64,000 bases of DNA from an uncultured Lachnospiraceae bacterium (lineage in GTDB: Bacteria; Bacillota; Clostridia; Lachnospirales; Lachnospiraceae). Position numbers and translations under genes: made by a program. Below are positions 42,806 through 51,884 of this stretch, piece after piece. The notes below the pieces were generated by a model. That model did not search any database and was not told where the DNA came from. It saw only the letters and a program-made list of their open reading frames with translations. Position 1 is the first letter of the stretch. Each line of letters begins with the position of its first letter. The DNA lies in assembly GCA_947626435.1 (NCBI GenBank), contig CANQSB010000013.1:1-64000 (forward strand). The letters are read 5' to 3'.

Positions 42806-43492
42806 GTGGGTAGTTTAGGAATAATAACTGCCAGAAGCGGTTCTAAAGGTATTAGAGATAAGAATATCCGCCAGTTGGCAGGTAAGCCTCTGATTGCCTA
42901 TACAATAGAAAGCGCACTTCAAAGCCGATACATTGACGAAGTGATGGTATCTACAGATTCTGACATTTATGCATCAATAGCAAAAGATTACGGTGCAAAT
43001 GTGCCGTTCTTGAGAAGTGCCGAAAACTCTACAGATACCGCGAAATCGGTTGATGTGGTATTTGAAGTACTGGAAGGATATGAAAGGCTCGGACGGTATT
43101 TTAACAATTTTGTACTTTTGCAGCCGACCTCGCCATTGCGTACATATAAAAACATTGATGATGCATTTCAATTTTTTTACGAAAAGGATGCTGATTCAAT
43201 AGTAAGCGTATGCGAATGTGAATACAGTCCTCTGCTGAGTAATGTTCTGCCTGATGATTTGAGTTTATTTGGATTTATTAAAGACGAGAATATGGGAAGA
43301 AGGCAGGACTTTGAGAAGTACTACAGACTTAATGGCGCGATTTATATTTCAAAGATAGGTGCGTTTAAGGACAGCCATACATTTTATGGGAAGAGCTCAT
43401 ATGCATATGTTATGAATCGGCAGGAGTCAATTGACATAGATACTGAGGATGACTTTGCGTATGCGGAATTTTTGATGAGGAAGGTTTTATAA
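42806..43492 (+). CDS. legF: CMP-nonulosonate cytidylyltransferase, NeuA/LegF-type
   Basis: Activates the nine-carbon acid with CTP. 228 residues from GTG 42806, with AAAGGAG 7 bases upstream; the frame is open to TTG 42785, which sits in the preceding terminator. Motifs are GIITARSGSKGIRDKNIRQL (P-loop-like), PLIAYTIESAL, VSTDSDIYA, LLQPTSPLRT, RLNGAIYISK and the metal site SIDIDTEDDFAYAE. Completes the legionaminate set except for the aminotransferase. The next start overlaps its stop by one base. Confidence 0.9.
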   Translation: MGSLGIITARSGSKGIRDKNIRQLAGKPLIAYTIESALQSRYIDEVMVSTDSDIYASIAKDYGANVPFLRSAENSTDTAKSVDVVFEVLEGYERLGRYFNNFVLLQPTSPLRTYKNIDDAFQFFYEKDADSIVSVCECEYSPLLSNVLPDDLSLFGFIKDENMGRRQDFEKYYRLNGAIYISKIGAFKDSHTFYGKSSYAYVMNRQESIDIDTEDDFAYAEFLMRKVL

Positions 43493-44469
43493 TGAGCGAA
43501 GGGATTATGAAAAAACATATGAAAGAACGTTTGGGGAAGGTGATAAATTTTTGCGAAAATCCGCCGTTGCCTCAATCGTTAAACATAGAGCTAAACAGTA
43601 CATGCAATCAGAGCTGTATATTTTGTCCATTTCATGGTAAGTATGCACCAAGCAAACCATTTCTTACGGTTATGAAAAAGAGTGATGCCATAGCACTGAT
43701 TGATATGGCGAAGATGTATGGAATAGGGAAAAAAGAAATAGGGTTTTATTTGGCAGGTGAAGCATTTTTATATAAAGATCTGGCGGAGGTTATCGAGTAT
43801 GCAAAAAAGTCAGGATTTATTTATACATTTATCACAACAAATGGCGCTTTTGCCACGCCGGATAAGATGAGAGAAGTTTTGGATGCAGGATTGGATAGCC
43901 TTAGGATATCAATTAATGCTGCTGATAGGGAAATGTATCAAGAATTACATGGCAGAGATGATTTTGACAAGGTGCTTGAAAACCTGAAATATATGCATGA
44001 CTATATCAAAGAAAATGCACTAAAGGTGGCAACTTCCATTTCCTGCGTGATTACAAAAAAAACAATGGGAATACAGAAAGAATTTAAAAAGCTATTTGGT
44101 GAATATGTCGATGATATTCTTTTTATTCCGGTTATGCTGCAAAGGCTTAATTATGATGAGCAGTTTATACATGAATATCAGGTTATTGACGATTCACAGA
44201 CAGAGGTAAAATCTGATTTTGTTTGTCCTATTTTGTTCGATACTATGTATATCAATGCCAATCTGGAGGTGGTGCCATGCTGCGAGGCGTATGATACAAA
44301 TTGTGTGTTTTACGATTTGAAACAGGATTTTGATCTTAAAAATGCATGGAACAGTGACGGATATAAAGCGTATAGAAAATTGTATTTAAATAGTGGAGAT
44401 TTAACAGATACTATATGTGAAAAATGTACGTTAAGAATGAAAGGTATAGAAAGGTTTTCTTTAGAATGA
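43492..44469 (+). CDS. Radical SAM/SPASM protein, first of a pair
   Basis: 325 residues. The [4Fe-4S] motif CNQSCIFCPFHG gives C-x3-C-x2-C near residue 37. FYLAGEAFLYKDLAEVIEYA, TTNGAFATPDKM and LDSLRISINAADREMYQ are the usual barrel strands. The C-terminal cysteines (VVPCCEAYDTN, CEKCTLRMKG) form a SPASM-like auxiliary cluster. Such proteins sit in many O-antigen and glycan loci, where the reaction is undefined. Coupled to legF upstream (1-base overlap) and to the second radical SAM gene downstream (ATGA). ATG 43507 is an alternative start. Confidence 0.82.
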   Translation: MSEGIMKKHMKERLGKVINFCENPPLPQSLNIELNSTCNQSCIFCPFHGKYAPSKPFLTVMKKSDAIALIDMAKMYGIGKKEIGFYLAGEAFLYKDLAEVIEYAKKSGFIYTFITTNGAFATPDKMREVLDAGLDSLRISINAADREMYQELHGRDDFDKVLENLKYMHDYIKENALKVATSISCVITKKTMGIQKEFKKLFGEYVDDILFIPVMLQRLNYDEQFIHEYQVIDDSQTEVKSDFVCPILFDTMYINANLEVVPCCEAYDTNCVFYDLKQDFDLKNAWNSDGYKAYRKLYLNSGDLTDTICEKCTLRMKGIERFSLE

Positions 44470-45320
44470 TTTTGAAAAAATTTCCAAATGAAATAATGAT
44501 TGAAGCAACAAATTGCTGCAATAATATGTGCTTTTTCTGTGGAAGCATGGTGAGTAAAAGACCTAGAGGGTATATAAATTCAAATCTGATGTATAAACTT
44601 ATTGATGAGGCATATAGGGAAGGGGCAAGGAAAATAAGTTTTCATGGTATGGGCGAACCGTTAATGTGTAAAGATCTTGCCGGCTATGTAGAAGCGGCTA
44701 AGCGAGCAGGCTATAAATATATTTATTTGGATACGAATGGAGTATTGGCAACACCGGAGATCATGTTTCCAGTAATAGATGCTGGATTGGATAGCTTGAA
44801 ATTTTCTATTCACGCTGCGACAAAGGAAACATACCAAAAAATTACGAATAATGATGCGTTTTGTCAGGTAAAAGAAAATTTTATTAAGACAAGTGATTAT
44901 ATCAAAAATACAGATAGCAGCTGTAAGCTGATAGCATATTTTGCAGAGAGTACTATTAATTGTACCGAGAAAGAAGCTTTTTTAAATATTTTTGAGCAGT
45001 ATGCAACTGAATTGTGGATAAAACCGATACATAACGCATCTGGGGCAAAACCTGAAAATGCAAATCTTTCAGTTGACGGTGATGTTGTGGCAACTAAAAA
45101 ATTACCATGCATAGATTTGAACAGAATGATTATCAATTGGGAAGGAAAGGCAATTGCATGCTGCACAGATTGGACAGGCAGTTTGATTTATGGAGATGTC
45201 AATACATGTTCCTTGCAGGAATTATGGAACTGCGAGAAGATTTTGGAGATCCGAAAATCTCAGGAAGAGCTTATCGGTTTAAATGAGATTTGCAGGAAGT
45301 GTGCAGGAATGATGTACTGA
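44466..45320 (+). CDS. Radical SAM/SPASM protein, second of a pair
   Basis: 284 residues. CNNMCFFCGS provides C-x3-C-x2-C; FHGMGEPLMCKDLAGYVEAA, DTNGVLATPEIM and LDSLKFSIHAATKETYQ follow; the SPASM cysteines are in IACCTDWTGS and CRKCAG. It is clearly a paralogue of the preceding protein, with the same blocks at similar spacing. The open frame reaches 44424, but ATG 44466 overlaps the previous stop as ATGA and is preferred. Substrate unknown; probably a sugar or peptide intermediate of the island. Confidence 0.82.
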   Translation: MILKKFPNEIMIEATNCCNNMCFFCGSMVSKRPRGYINSNLMYKLIDEAYREGARKISFHGMGEPLMCKDLAGYVEAAKRAGYKYIYLDTNGVLATPEIMFPVIDAGLDSLKFSIHAATKETYQKITNNDAFCQVKENFIKTSDYIKNTDSSCKLIAYFAESTINCTEKEAFLNIFEQYATELWIKPIHNASGAKPENANLSVDGDVVATKKLPCIDLNRMIINWEGKAIACCTDWTGSLIYGDVNTCSLQELWNCEKILEIRKSQEELIGLNEICRKCAGMMY

Positions 45321-45403
45321 AAGTGATTGTTTGAAATATGTACGGAGTTAATATGGATAAGAAGAAATTATATTTTTTAAATACTGTTTAAAGGAGTTTT
45401 TTC

Positions 45404-46561
45404 ATGAAAAAAAACAATGGTATTTTGTATTGGATTACAGGATTGTCTGGGGCAGGAAAAACAACAATAGGAAATAGGCTATATTATGCGCTTCGGGAAA
45501 AGTATGATAATGTAATTTTGTTTGATGGAGATGTTTTAAAAAACATTGTTAGTGATAGTTTGGGATATAGTGATAAGGATAGACGTAAAAGAGCAAAGAA
45601 GTATGCGTTTTTGTGTAAAAATCTTACAGATCAAGGAATGATTGTAATATGCTGTACAATAGCGATGTACGAAGATGTTAGGCAATGGAATCGTTTAAAT
45701 AATAAGGCATATTGTGAAATTTTTTTGGACGTTCCAATGGATATTTTGAAAAAGCGTGATCAAAAGGGCATGTATTCACAATATGAAAATGGAAATATTA
45801 ATCATATTGCAGGGGTTGATATAGAAGTAGAATTCCCCAAAACACCAGATATAGTTTTGAAGAATGATGGAAGTCTTACAGTACAACAGTGCGTTGATCA
45901 AATATTAAAATTTAAAATAAAAAAATCAGTTGATTTTGATAGGGATGTCACATATTGGAATAATTACTATGATAGCGCTGTTTGTCTGCAAGAACCATCA
46001 TTATTTGCAAAGTTTTCAATGGATAATATGGAAAAAAATAAGACTTTATTGGAACTAGGATGTGGAAATGGCAGAGATAGTATATTCTTCGCAAAGAATA
46101 ATTTAAATGTAATAGCAATTGACGCATCGGATATTGCAATTGATACATTGCAAAAAAATAATAATATGGAAAATGCCTGTTTTATTTGTGATGACTTTGT
46201 TTGTTCGTCTACATTGTTTGTGAGCCAGTATGATTATTGTTATAGCAGGTTTTCCCTACATGCAATCAATGAAGAACAAGAGGTCGAAATGATAAAAAAT
46301 GTGTATAGTTCTTTAAAAAAGGGTGGAAAATTTTTTGTTGAAGTTAGAAGTATACATGATGATTTGTTTGGAAAAGGAGAAAAAGTTGGTCGTAATGCCT
46401 TTTTTTATGATGGTCATTACAGAAGATTTATAGTTAAGGAAGAAATAGAAACAAAATTGCGGAAGGAGAAATTTTATATAGATTATTCTTGTGAAGATAA
46501 AAATTTTGCACCTTACGGTGAGAGTAATCCACCAGTCATCCGTATTATTGCAAGAAAGTAA
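45404..46561 (+). CDS. APS kinase-like P-loop kinase fused to a class I methyltransferase
   Basis: 385 residues. Residues 1-165 resemble adenylylsulfate kinase: ILYWITGLSGAGKTTIGNRL (Walker A), LFDGDVLKNIVSD and LTDQGMIVICCTIAMYEDVR. Residues 175-385 are a SAM methyltransferase: LLELGCGNGRDSIFFAKNNL (motif I), VIAIDASDIAIDTL, and YDYCYSRFSLHAI. A CysC-like protein (Cj1415) in the Campylobacter capsule locus is a cytidine diphosphoramidate kinase beside methyltransferases, which is a relevant precedent. Here the partner enzymes of that pathway are not seen. AAAGGAG precedes ATG 45404. AT-rich like its neighbours. Confidence 0.8.
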   Translation: MKKNNGILYWITGLSGAGKTTIGNRLYYALREKYDNVILFDGDVLKNIVSDSLGYSDKDRRKRAKKYAFLCKNLTDQGMIVICCTIAMYEDVRQWNRLNNKAYCEIFLDVPMDILKKRDQKGMYSQYENGNINHIAGVDIEVEFPKTPDIVLKNDGSLTVQQCVDQILKFKIKKSVDFDRDVTYWNNYYDSAVCLQEPSLFAKFSMDNMEKNKTLLELGCGNGRDSIFFAKNNLNVIAIDASDIAIDTLQKNNNMENACFICDDFVCSSTLFVSQYDYCYSRFSLHAINEEQEVEMIKNVYSSLKKGGKFFVEVRSIHDDLFGKGEKVGRNAFFYDGHYRRFIVKEEIETKLRKEKFYIDYSCEDKNFAPYGESNPPVIRIIARK

Positions 46562-46610
46562 ATGAAATATGAATGGTTATAATAAAATAGATAATTATGA
46601 GGAAGACGCA

Positions 46611-48437
46611 ATGGAGAATATGCAATCAATTAGATATTATTTAGGTTTGGTTGATGATTATAAAGCTCCCGAAGGGTATGACTGTTATGTATGGGCGGGA
46701 ACGTTTTGTACAAATGGAATAGAATGGTGTGTACGCAATGGAAAGAAATATGAAGTGCTTCAGGAAGATGTGACAACAGATGAGGATATACATAGAACTT
46801 ATCTATATTTAGACTGTGTAAGAGATAAAATTATAGATTTTCTGAAGAATATGTTAAACGAGTATCATCAATCAGATTATAGTAAATTTAAATGGCAGAT
46901 TATGTTGAATTTTTGGCTGGCGTGTTTCTTGCCGTCTGTATATGATAAGTATTTAAAACTAAAAAGGATCGCAAACGATAGCAGAGTATTTTATGTTGAT
47001 TTGTATGAAGCGAGCTGTTTAAGTGTGGCAATAGATATGTTGGATTTCAGTGAAATATTGCATGATGATTTTAATTTTCACAGATATGAATATAGTTTAT
47101 TGATAAAACATATAACAGGTATTTCTAATATCGTAGTCGATTATCATGATAATTATAAGAGACAACCTTTAAATATATATAGTACGAAATTACCAGAACA
47201 TGTTAAGAGCTTTGATGATAAATATAGAAGATATAAAGAAAATACAAAAATATATGATGAAATAGTTATTCAGTCACCTTATATTAAGTTTAATATGTAC
47301 AAAGAAATAATAGAAAAAGCATATGGTAAGATTTCGGGATATTTTCTAGACTATACACATAATGTTAGGAATTGCTTGGATTATGAAAAATCATTGGATG
47401 TGGGATGGCGAACAAGGCGGCAATGTATTTCGGGAGAAACGGACCAATTTGTTAATTTAATCTGTGATATAATTGGCTGCTTTATTCCTATGGTGTATGT
47501 GGAAGAATTTCAGCATATAACAAAGATAGCGCTTGATAATTATAAGTGGGGATTAAAGCCAAAGACAGTGGTGTATGATTGTGAAGGTGTAACCATTAAT
47601 GAGCTATTTAAAGCGTATTTGATGAATATTGATGTCGAAAATGTTTTGAAGATTGATATAATGCATGCCTTACCATATGGAATGGGAGGATATAGCTGGT
47701 ATGAATTGACGGAATTACAATTTTGTGATGAGTTTTTGAAATGCGGAGAAATTCAGAATAATAATTTAAAGGCTAAACTTATACGCATGCCTTATATTAA
47801 CTTCTTTAGGCAGATAGACAATATTCATAAGAAAACAGAGTTTGGCAATGCAATTGTTTATGCCAATTATGCCTATCCGCAACATCGGGGCAGGCTTAGT
47901 ATGTATGAATGGAATTGGTACAAATACATAAAAGGTGAATTGGAATTTTTGCAGTTGCTGGATAAAGATATTCTTTCTGAATTGAGGTATCGCCCCCATC
48001 CGTTTCATAAAACTCAATGGAATAATTTGGAAAAAGTAAAGCAGTTTATACCGAGTTTGTTAATTGATGAAGAACCTTCTTTTTTTGAAAGCATACGTCA
48101 TGCAAAGCTTTTTATCTCAGAAATAATGGGAGCGGCGGCATTTGAGGCAATAGGTATAGGAAAGCCTACAATAATAATGTTTTATCCTGAAAGAGGATTT
48201 GCAGGAACAGATGAAAATCGTTCAGATATTGAAGATATGCTGCGTGTTGGAATAATTGCTGAAACTCCAGAGAAATTAGCTGCTTTAGTCAATGATATTC
48301 ATAATGATATAGAAGGTTGGTGGGGTGAATCGGAGCGACAAAGGGTTGTAAATAAAATTCGTGATAAATATGTATATTTTCCTAAGAATGCAAAAGAGAT
48401 ATGGATAAATAAGATTGTATCATATTTGAAACAATGA
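46611..48437 (+). CDS. LIC12162-like surface glycan transferase
   Basis: 608 residues from ATG 46611, with GAGGAAG upstream; the frame is open to 46569 without a clear site. VWAGTFCTNGIEWCVRNGKK is followed by FLKNMLNEYHQSDYSKFKW and WLACFLPSVYDKYLKLK. The C-terminal third is GT-B-like with LRYRPHPFHKTQW, LLIDEEPSFFESIRHAKLFI and SEIMGAAAFEAIGIGKPTII. This order resembles the LIC12162 family of putative O-antigen transferases. No membrane segment. The next gene overlaps by 4 bases. Donor and acceptor are unknown. Confidence 0.6.
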   Translation: MENMQSIRYYLGLVDDYKAPEGYDCYVWAGTFCTNGIEWCVRNGKKYEVLQEDVTTDEDIHRTYLYLDCVRDKIIDFLKNMLNEYHQSDYSKFKWQIMLNFWLACFLPSVYDKYLKLKRIANDSRVFYVDLYEASCLSVAIDMLDFSEILHDDFNFHRYEYSLLIKHITGISNIVVDYHDNYKRQPLNIYSTKLPEHVKSFDDKYRRYKENTKIYDEIVIQSPYIKFNMYKEIIEKAYGKISGYFLDYTHNVRNCLDYEKSLDVGWRTRRQCISGETDQFVNLICDIIGCFIPMVYVEEFQHITKIALDNYKWGLKPKTVVYDCEGVTINELFKAYLMNIDVENVLKIDIMHALPYGMGGYSWYELTELQFCDEFLKCGEIQNNNLKAKLIRMPYINFFRQIDNIHKKTEFGNAIVYANYAYPQHRGRLSMYEWNWYKYIKGELEFLQLLDKDILSELRYRPHPFHKTQWNNLEKVKQFIPSLLIDEEPSFFESIRHAKLFISEIMGAAAFEAIGIGKPTIIMFYPERGFAGTDENRSDIEDMLRVGIIAETPEKLAALVNDIHNDIEGWWGESERQRVVNKIRDKYVYFPKNAKEIWINKIVSYLKQ

Positions 48438-49579
48438 CAGATGGGGTGAGAGATGTGATAAAAAATTATTTAGTAGGGCATAAGGTTGAAGTGACAGATG
48501 GAAAAAAGATTTGGTATGTTGCTGAACTTAGTGGTTTGATTATGGAAGTTGATATAGAGGTCCAAAAGTTGAAATGTATATGGAAAATACCGAATTCTAT
48601 AGGCGCCTGTGCTTATAGATTGCTGTTTTATGATAAGCATAAATTATATATTTTTCCATATAGTCAAAGTGATATATATATATATGATTTAAGAACGGCG
48701 GAATATGCTGCAATAAAGGTAAAGAACAATCCTGAATTAATGGGATGCATAAAAAGAGGGCATTTTCTGTATGTGTTTGGAAATAAGGCGGAAATTATAA
48801 AATTTGATATAAACGAAAGAACGGTTAGCTACATTGATATGCAGACAAAGCGGTTGGATTTTAAAACACCATCGCAGAATTGGTTTTGGACAAATTCGTA
48901 TATATTAAACGAGAAAATACATATACCACTTCAAAATTCAAATATATTGATTATATTGGATAGAGAAGATAATGTTTCTAGTGTATGTTTAGGAGAGAAA
49001 CCGGAAAAAAGAATATTGGATAGTATTTATTTAGACTATGAACGTTATTGTACCATTTATTGCAAAAAGGAATATGATACGCTCATAACATATATCGCTG
49101 AATATGATTTGAGTGGTAGACTGTTGAAAGAAAAAAGTGTGAAAGAAGAATACAATTATCGGATATATCCTTTTTTGTGCTCAATATGGGATAGAGAAAA
49201 TTGGCTTTGTCTTCCTTTTGGAAGAAATGAAATTCTCATAAGAAATACGGAGCGCGACAAAATGATATTTAAAATTGAAAATGGCGCGGAAAATGTCGAT
49301 GATGTAATACAAGGGTTGTTTTACTGTAGTGTAAGAATAAATGATGACATGATTTGTAGTATAAATCAGGCTTCAAAAAGTCTTATATGTGTGAATTTAA
49401 AAAATTGGATAATAAATTATTCACCATTAAAATTGGAAATTGATTATTGTGGTTTGACTGAAAAAGGGTATCGGGATGCCTTTCAACATGGGAATGTAAT
49501 TAGTGAAATCAAGGATTTATATGATATAAAGAGTTTCATTGATTTTATTTGTAAGCATGAAAAGGAATATATCAATTAA
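48434..49579 (+). CDS. Beta-propeller-like protein of the glycan island, function unknown
   Basis: 381 residues, no recognised domain. The sequence consists of repeated short beta strands with aromatic endings (IWYVAELSGLIMEVDIE, KLYIFPYSQSDIYIYDL, HFLYVFGNKAEIIKFDINE, ILIILDREDNVSSVCL, ICSINQASKSLICVNLKNW), as in six- or seven-bladed propellers. It has no signal peptide, so it is cytosolic. It starts with an ATGA overlap of the LIC12162-like gene, which suggests a paired function, perhaps acceptor binding. Confidence 0.5.
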   Translation: MTDGVRDVIKNYLVGHKVEVTDGKKIWYVAELSGLIMEVDIEVQKLKCIWKIPNSIGACAYRLLFYDKHKLYIFPYSQSDIYIYDLRTAEYAAIKVKNNPELMGCIKRGHFLYVFGNKAEIIKFDINERTVSYIDMQTKRLDFKTPSQNWFWTNSYILNEKIHIPLQNSNILIILDREDNVSSVCLGEKPEKRILDSIYLDYERYCTIYCKKEYDTLITYIAEYDLSGRLLKEKSVKEEYNYRIYPFLCSIWDRENWLCLPFGRNEILIRNTERDKMIFKIENGAENVDDVIQGLFYCSVRINDDMICSINQASKSLICVNLKNWIINYSPLKLEIDYCGLTEKGYRDAFQHGNVISEIKDLYDIKSFIDFICKHEKEYIN

Positions 49580-49620
49580 AAATATAATTAATTAAGAACT
49601 GTATGTAAAAAGGGAGAATT

Positions 49621-50877
49621 ATGAGAAAAGTAATATTGTATGGTGCAGGACAGGGCGGACAGGAAGCATTATTGTGGTTTGGTGAGGAAAACGTCAATTT
49701 TTTTATTGATAACAATACCGAAATACAAAAAAATGGTGCGTATGGTAAAGAAGCTTTTTCGTTTGCTAATTATATAGAAAAATATGAGAATAGCAGTGAA
49801 TTGAGAGAGCAATATGATGTAGTCATTACAATTAAATGGCGTTGGGCGATACATCAACTTGCGTATGAACTTGAGAAAAAAGGAATTTATGGATACAGTA
49901 TTTTTGGTGATATAAAGAGACGATGGGAAAACGCAGAGAAATTTCTTGACAGAGATTGTAAACAGTATCCTTGTGAACAGGAAAGCATTAAGGATATACG
50001 GCTGGCGCAGAATAAATGGTTGTTGCGCCATATTGAGCCTGCTTCTCTCACACCGGCTATAGGAAAACTGCGTGAAAAACAGTTGCGTATTTTATCATAT
50101 ACTGCGCGGGCATTTGAGGAGTACAAAAGTGTTTTGGGTATAATGCCCGTTATGGAGGCTGGAACTTTGCTTGGAGCTGTACGGCATAAGGGTTTTATTC
50201 CTTGGGATTATGACCTTGATTTTTGTATACCCAGATATGAGTATAATATGCTTTGTAAATATTTATTGGAAAATTATGAAGTATATATATTGACAGATCC
50301 AAATCCTAAAAAAAACAAGTGGCGGAAAGCGGGTGCTTCAAAGGAAAAAACTTATAAAGCTTATTTTGTATATGGAGAAATAGTTTTGGCTATTGCAGAA
50401 CCCGATGGAAAATTTGAGGGTTTCGATACCTTAAATAGGAACAGAATTGTGGATATTGTACCTCTGGATGTATTTCCAACAGATACGGATTTAAATTTGT
50501 ATAGGAAAAAAATGGAGGAGTTTAAGAAATTTTGGAATAAAGAAGGAGATTTTTATAAACATCTATTAGAATTTCAAAAAGCAAATCCAATATTCTCAAA
50601 GAAGCCTGAAAAAGGTGATACGCTTGCTAGAGGTGTAGACGCTGCAGTTGGAGCGGCTTTTGTATCACTTCCAGGGAGATGGTGGGATAAACAGTTATAT
50701 CAATATGAAGATGTATATGAAACACAGCCTATGTTGTTTGAAAATGTTTTTTTTGAAGCGCCTGCCCAGCCGAAGGAGGTTCTTGCCAAAATGTATGGAG
50801 ATGATTTTATGAAACTTCCTAATAGGTATGGGGTTCATAAAGAAAATCCTGAATGGTTGTTTACAGAAGAATATTAA
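49621..50877 (+). CDS. YGAG-module + LicD-family phosphotransferase
   Basis: 418 residues. Residues 1-110 are a Rossmann-like module starting KVILYGAGQGGQEALLWFG with FFIDNN after the second strand. Residues 160-415 are LicD: MEAGTLLGAVRHKGFIPWD, then YDLDFCIPRYEY, VDIVPLDVFP and a late KMYGDDFMKLP. LicD proteins transfer phosphocholine or related phospho-substituents onto glycans. The usual DDD(I/V)D metal box is DYDLD here. GGGAGAA precedes ATG 49621. A second LicD lies at 61093. Confidence 0.82.
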   Translation: MRKVILYGAGQGGQEALLWFGEENVNFFIDNNTEIQKNGAYGKEAFSFANYIEKYENSSELREQYDVVITIKWRWAIHQLAYELEKKGIYGYSIFGDIKRRWENAEKFLDRDCKQYPCEQESIKDIRLAQNKWLLRHIEPASLTPAIGKLREKQLRILSYTARAFEEYKSVLGIMPVMEAGTLLGAVRHKGFIPWDYDLDFCIPRYEYNMLCKYLLENYEVYILTDPNPKKNKWRKAGASKEKTYKAYFVYGEIVLAIAEPDGKFEGFDTLNRNRIVDIVPLDVFPTDTDLNLYRKKMEEFKKFWNKEGDFYKHLLEFQKANPIFSKKPEKGDTLARGVDAAVGAAFVSLPGRWWDKQLYQYEDVYETQPMLFENVFFEAPAQPKEVLAKMYGDDFMKLPNRYGVHKENPEWLFTEEY

Positions 50878-50917
50878 GTAGTGGGTAGCAAAAAATAAAT
50901 GAGAGAGGATAGCACTA

Positions 50918-51856
50918 ATGAACAAATTTATAATTTATGGAGCAGGCAAATGTGGACAAAAGTGGCTTGACTTTTTTAAGTACAAACATTTACAAGAATG
51001 TGTGTATTGTTTTGTGGACAAAAATGCAAAATCTATTAAAAAAATAAGCGGAGTTGATGTATTGTCGTTTGAAGAAACATATAATTTGGATTTGCCTTAT
51101 TTGATTGCGGTAACTGACTCTGAATTAAAAGAGGAAATAGAAAATATTTTGAGAAAAGCCAATAAAAAATATACGGATAATATTGAGTACATAGCAGAAT
51201 ATTGTGGAGAAGACAGGATTACGTTTAATCGAGATTATTGCGCGTGGAGTCATCTAAATACTTCCTATTTTGAAAGAGCAGAAGAAAGTGACTGGATGGA
51301 TGTCTTTTGGAATAAAAATGGTGTATTTTATAAAATGTTCATAAATTTGGATCTTAGTAATGTAGTTGAATTGGCATGTGGACATGGCAGACATGTTCCT
51401 ATGTATGCATCATCTGCAAAACATATTACTTTGGTTGATATTCTTGAGGATAATATCCGTTTTTGCAAGGAACGTTTTAGAAATAAAAACAATATTTCGT
51501 ATTATTGTAACAATGGATATAATTTATCAGAATTGGCAGATAGTTCATATACATCATTGTTTTCATACGATGCCATGGTACATTTTGAAATGTTGGATAT
51601 TGTGTCTTATTTAAAGGAATTTTATAGAATTCTTATGCCAGGTGGATATGCATTGTTACATCATTCCAATAATACTTCAGATTATAAGGCGGCATTTAAA
51701 ACAGGGGTTGCTATGCGAAGTTATATGAGTGCGGATATTTTTGCGTATTTTGCCTATAGAAATGGTTTTGAAATAGTAGAGCAGAAGATTATTGACTGGG
51801 AAGGAATCAAAAACTTAGATTGCATTACGTTGCTGAAAAAACCTCATATTTTATAA
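50918..51856 (+). CDS. YGAG-module + class I SAM methyltransferase
   Basis: 312 residues. The module is at 1-95 (KFIIYGAGKCGQKWLDFFK, FVDKNAKSI, LIAVTDSELKEEI). The methyltransferase (about 130-310) shows VVELACGHGRHVPMYA (motif I), ITLVDILEDNIRFCKERF, YDAMVHFEML and FYRILMPGGYALLHHSNNT. A small-molecule or sugar O-methyltransferase is likely. GAGAGG precedes ATG 50918. It lies 40 bases after the LicD gene and probably shares its transcript. Confidence 0.78.
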   Translation: MNKFIIYGAGKCGQKWLDFFKYKHLQECVYCFVDKNAKSIKKISGVDVLSFEETYNLDLPYLIAVTDSELKEEIENILRKANKKYTDNIEYIAEYCGEDRITFNRDYCAWSHLNTSYFERAEESDWMDVFWNKNGVFYKMFINLDLSNVVELACGHGRHVPMYASSAKHITLVDILEDNIRFCKERFRNKNNISYYCNNGYNLSELADSSYTSLFSYDAMVHFEMLDIVSYLKEFYRILMPGGYALLHHSNNTSDYKAAFKTGVAMRSYMSADIFAYFAYRNGFEIVEQKIIDWEGIKNLDCITLLKKPHIL

Positions 51857-51884
51857 ATAGGAATTACTGAAAAGGAGATAGAAG

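Noticed and set aside
45404-46561. Sulfate assimilation enzyme (CysC) call
   Set aside because: The P-loop half resembles APS kinase, but it is fused to a methyltransferase in a glycan island and no other sulfate assimilation gene is near.
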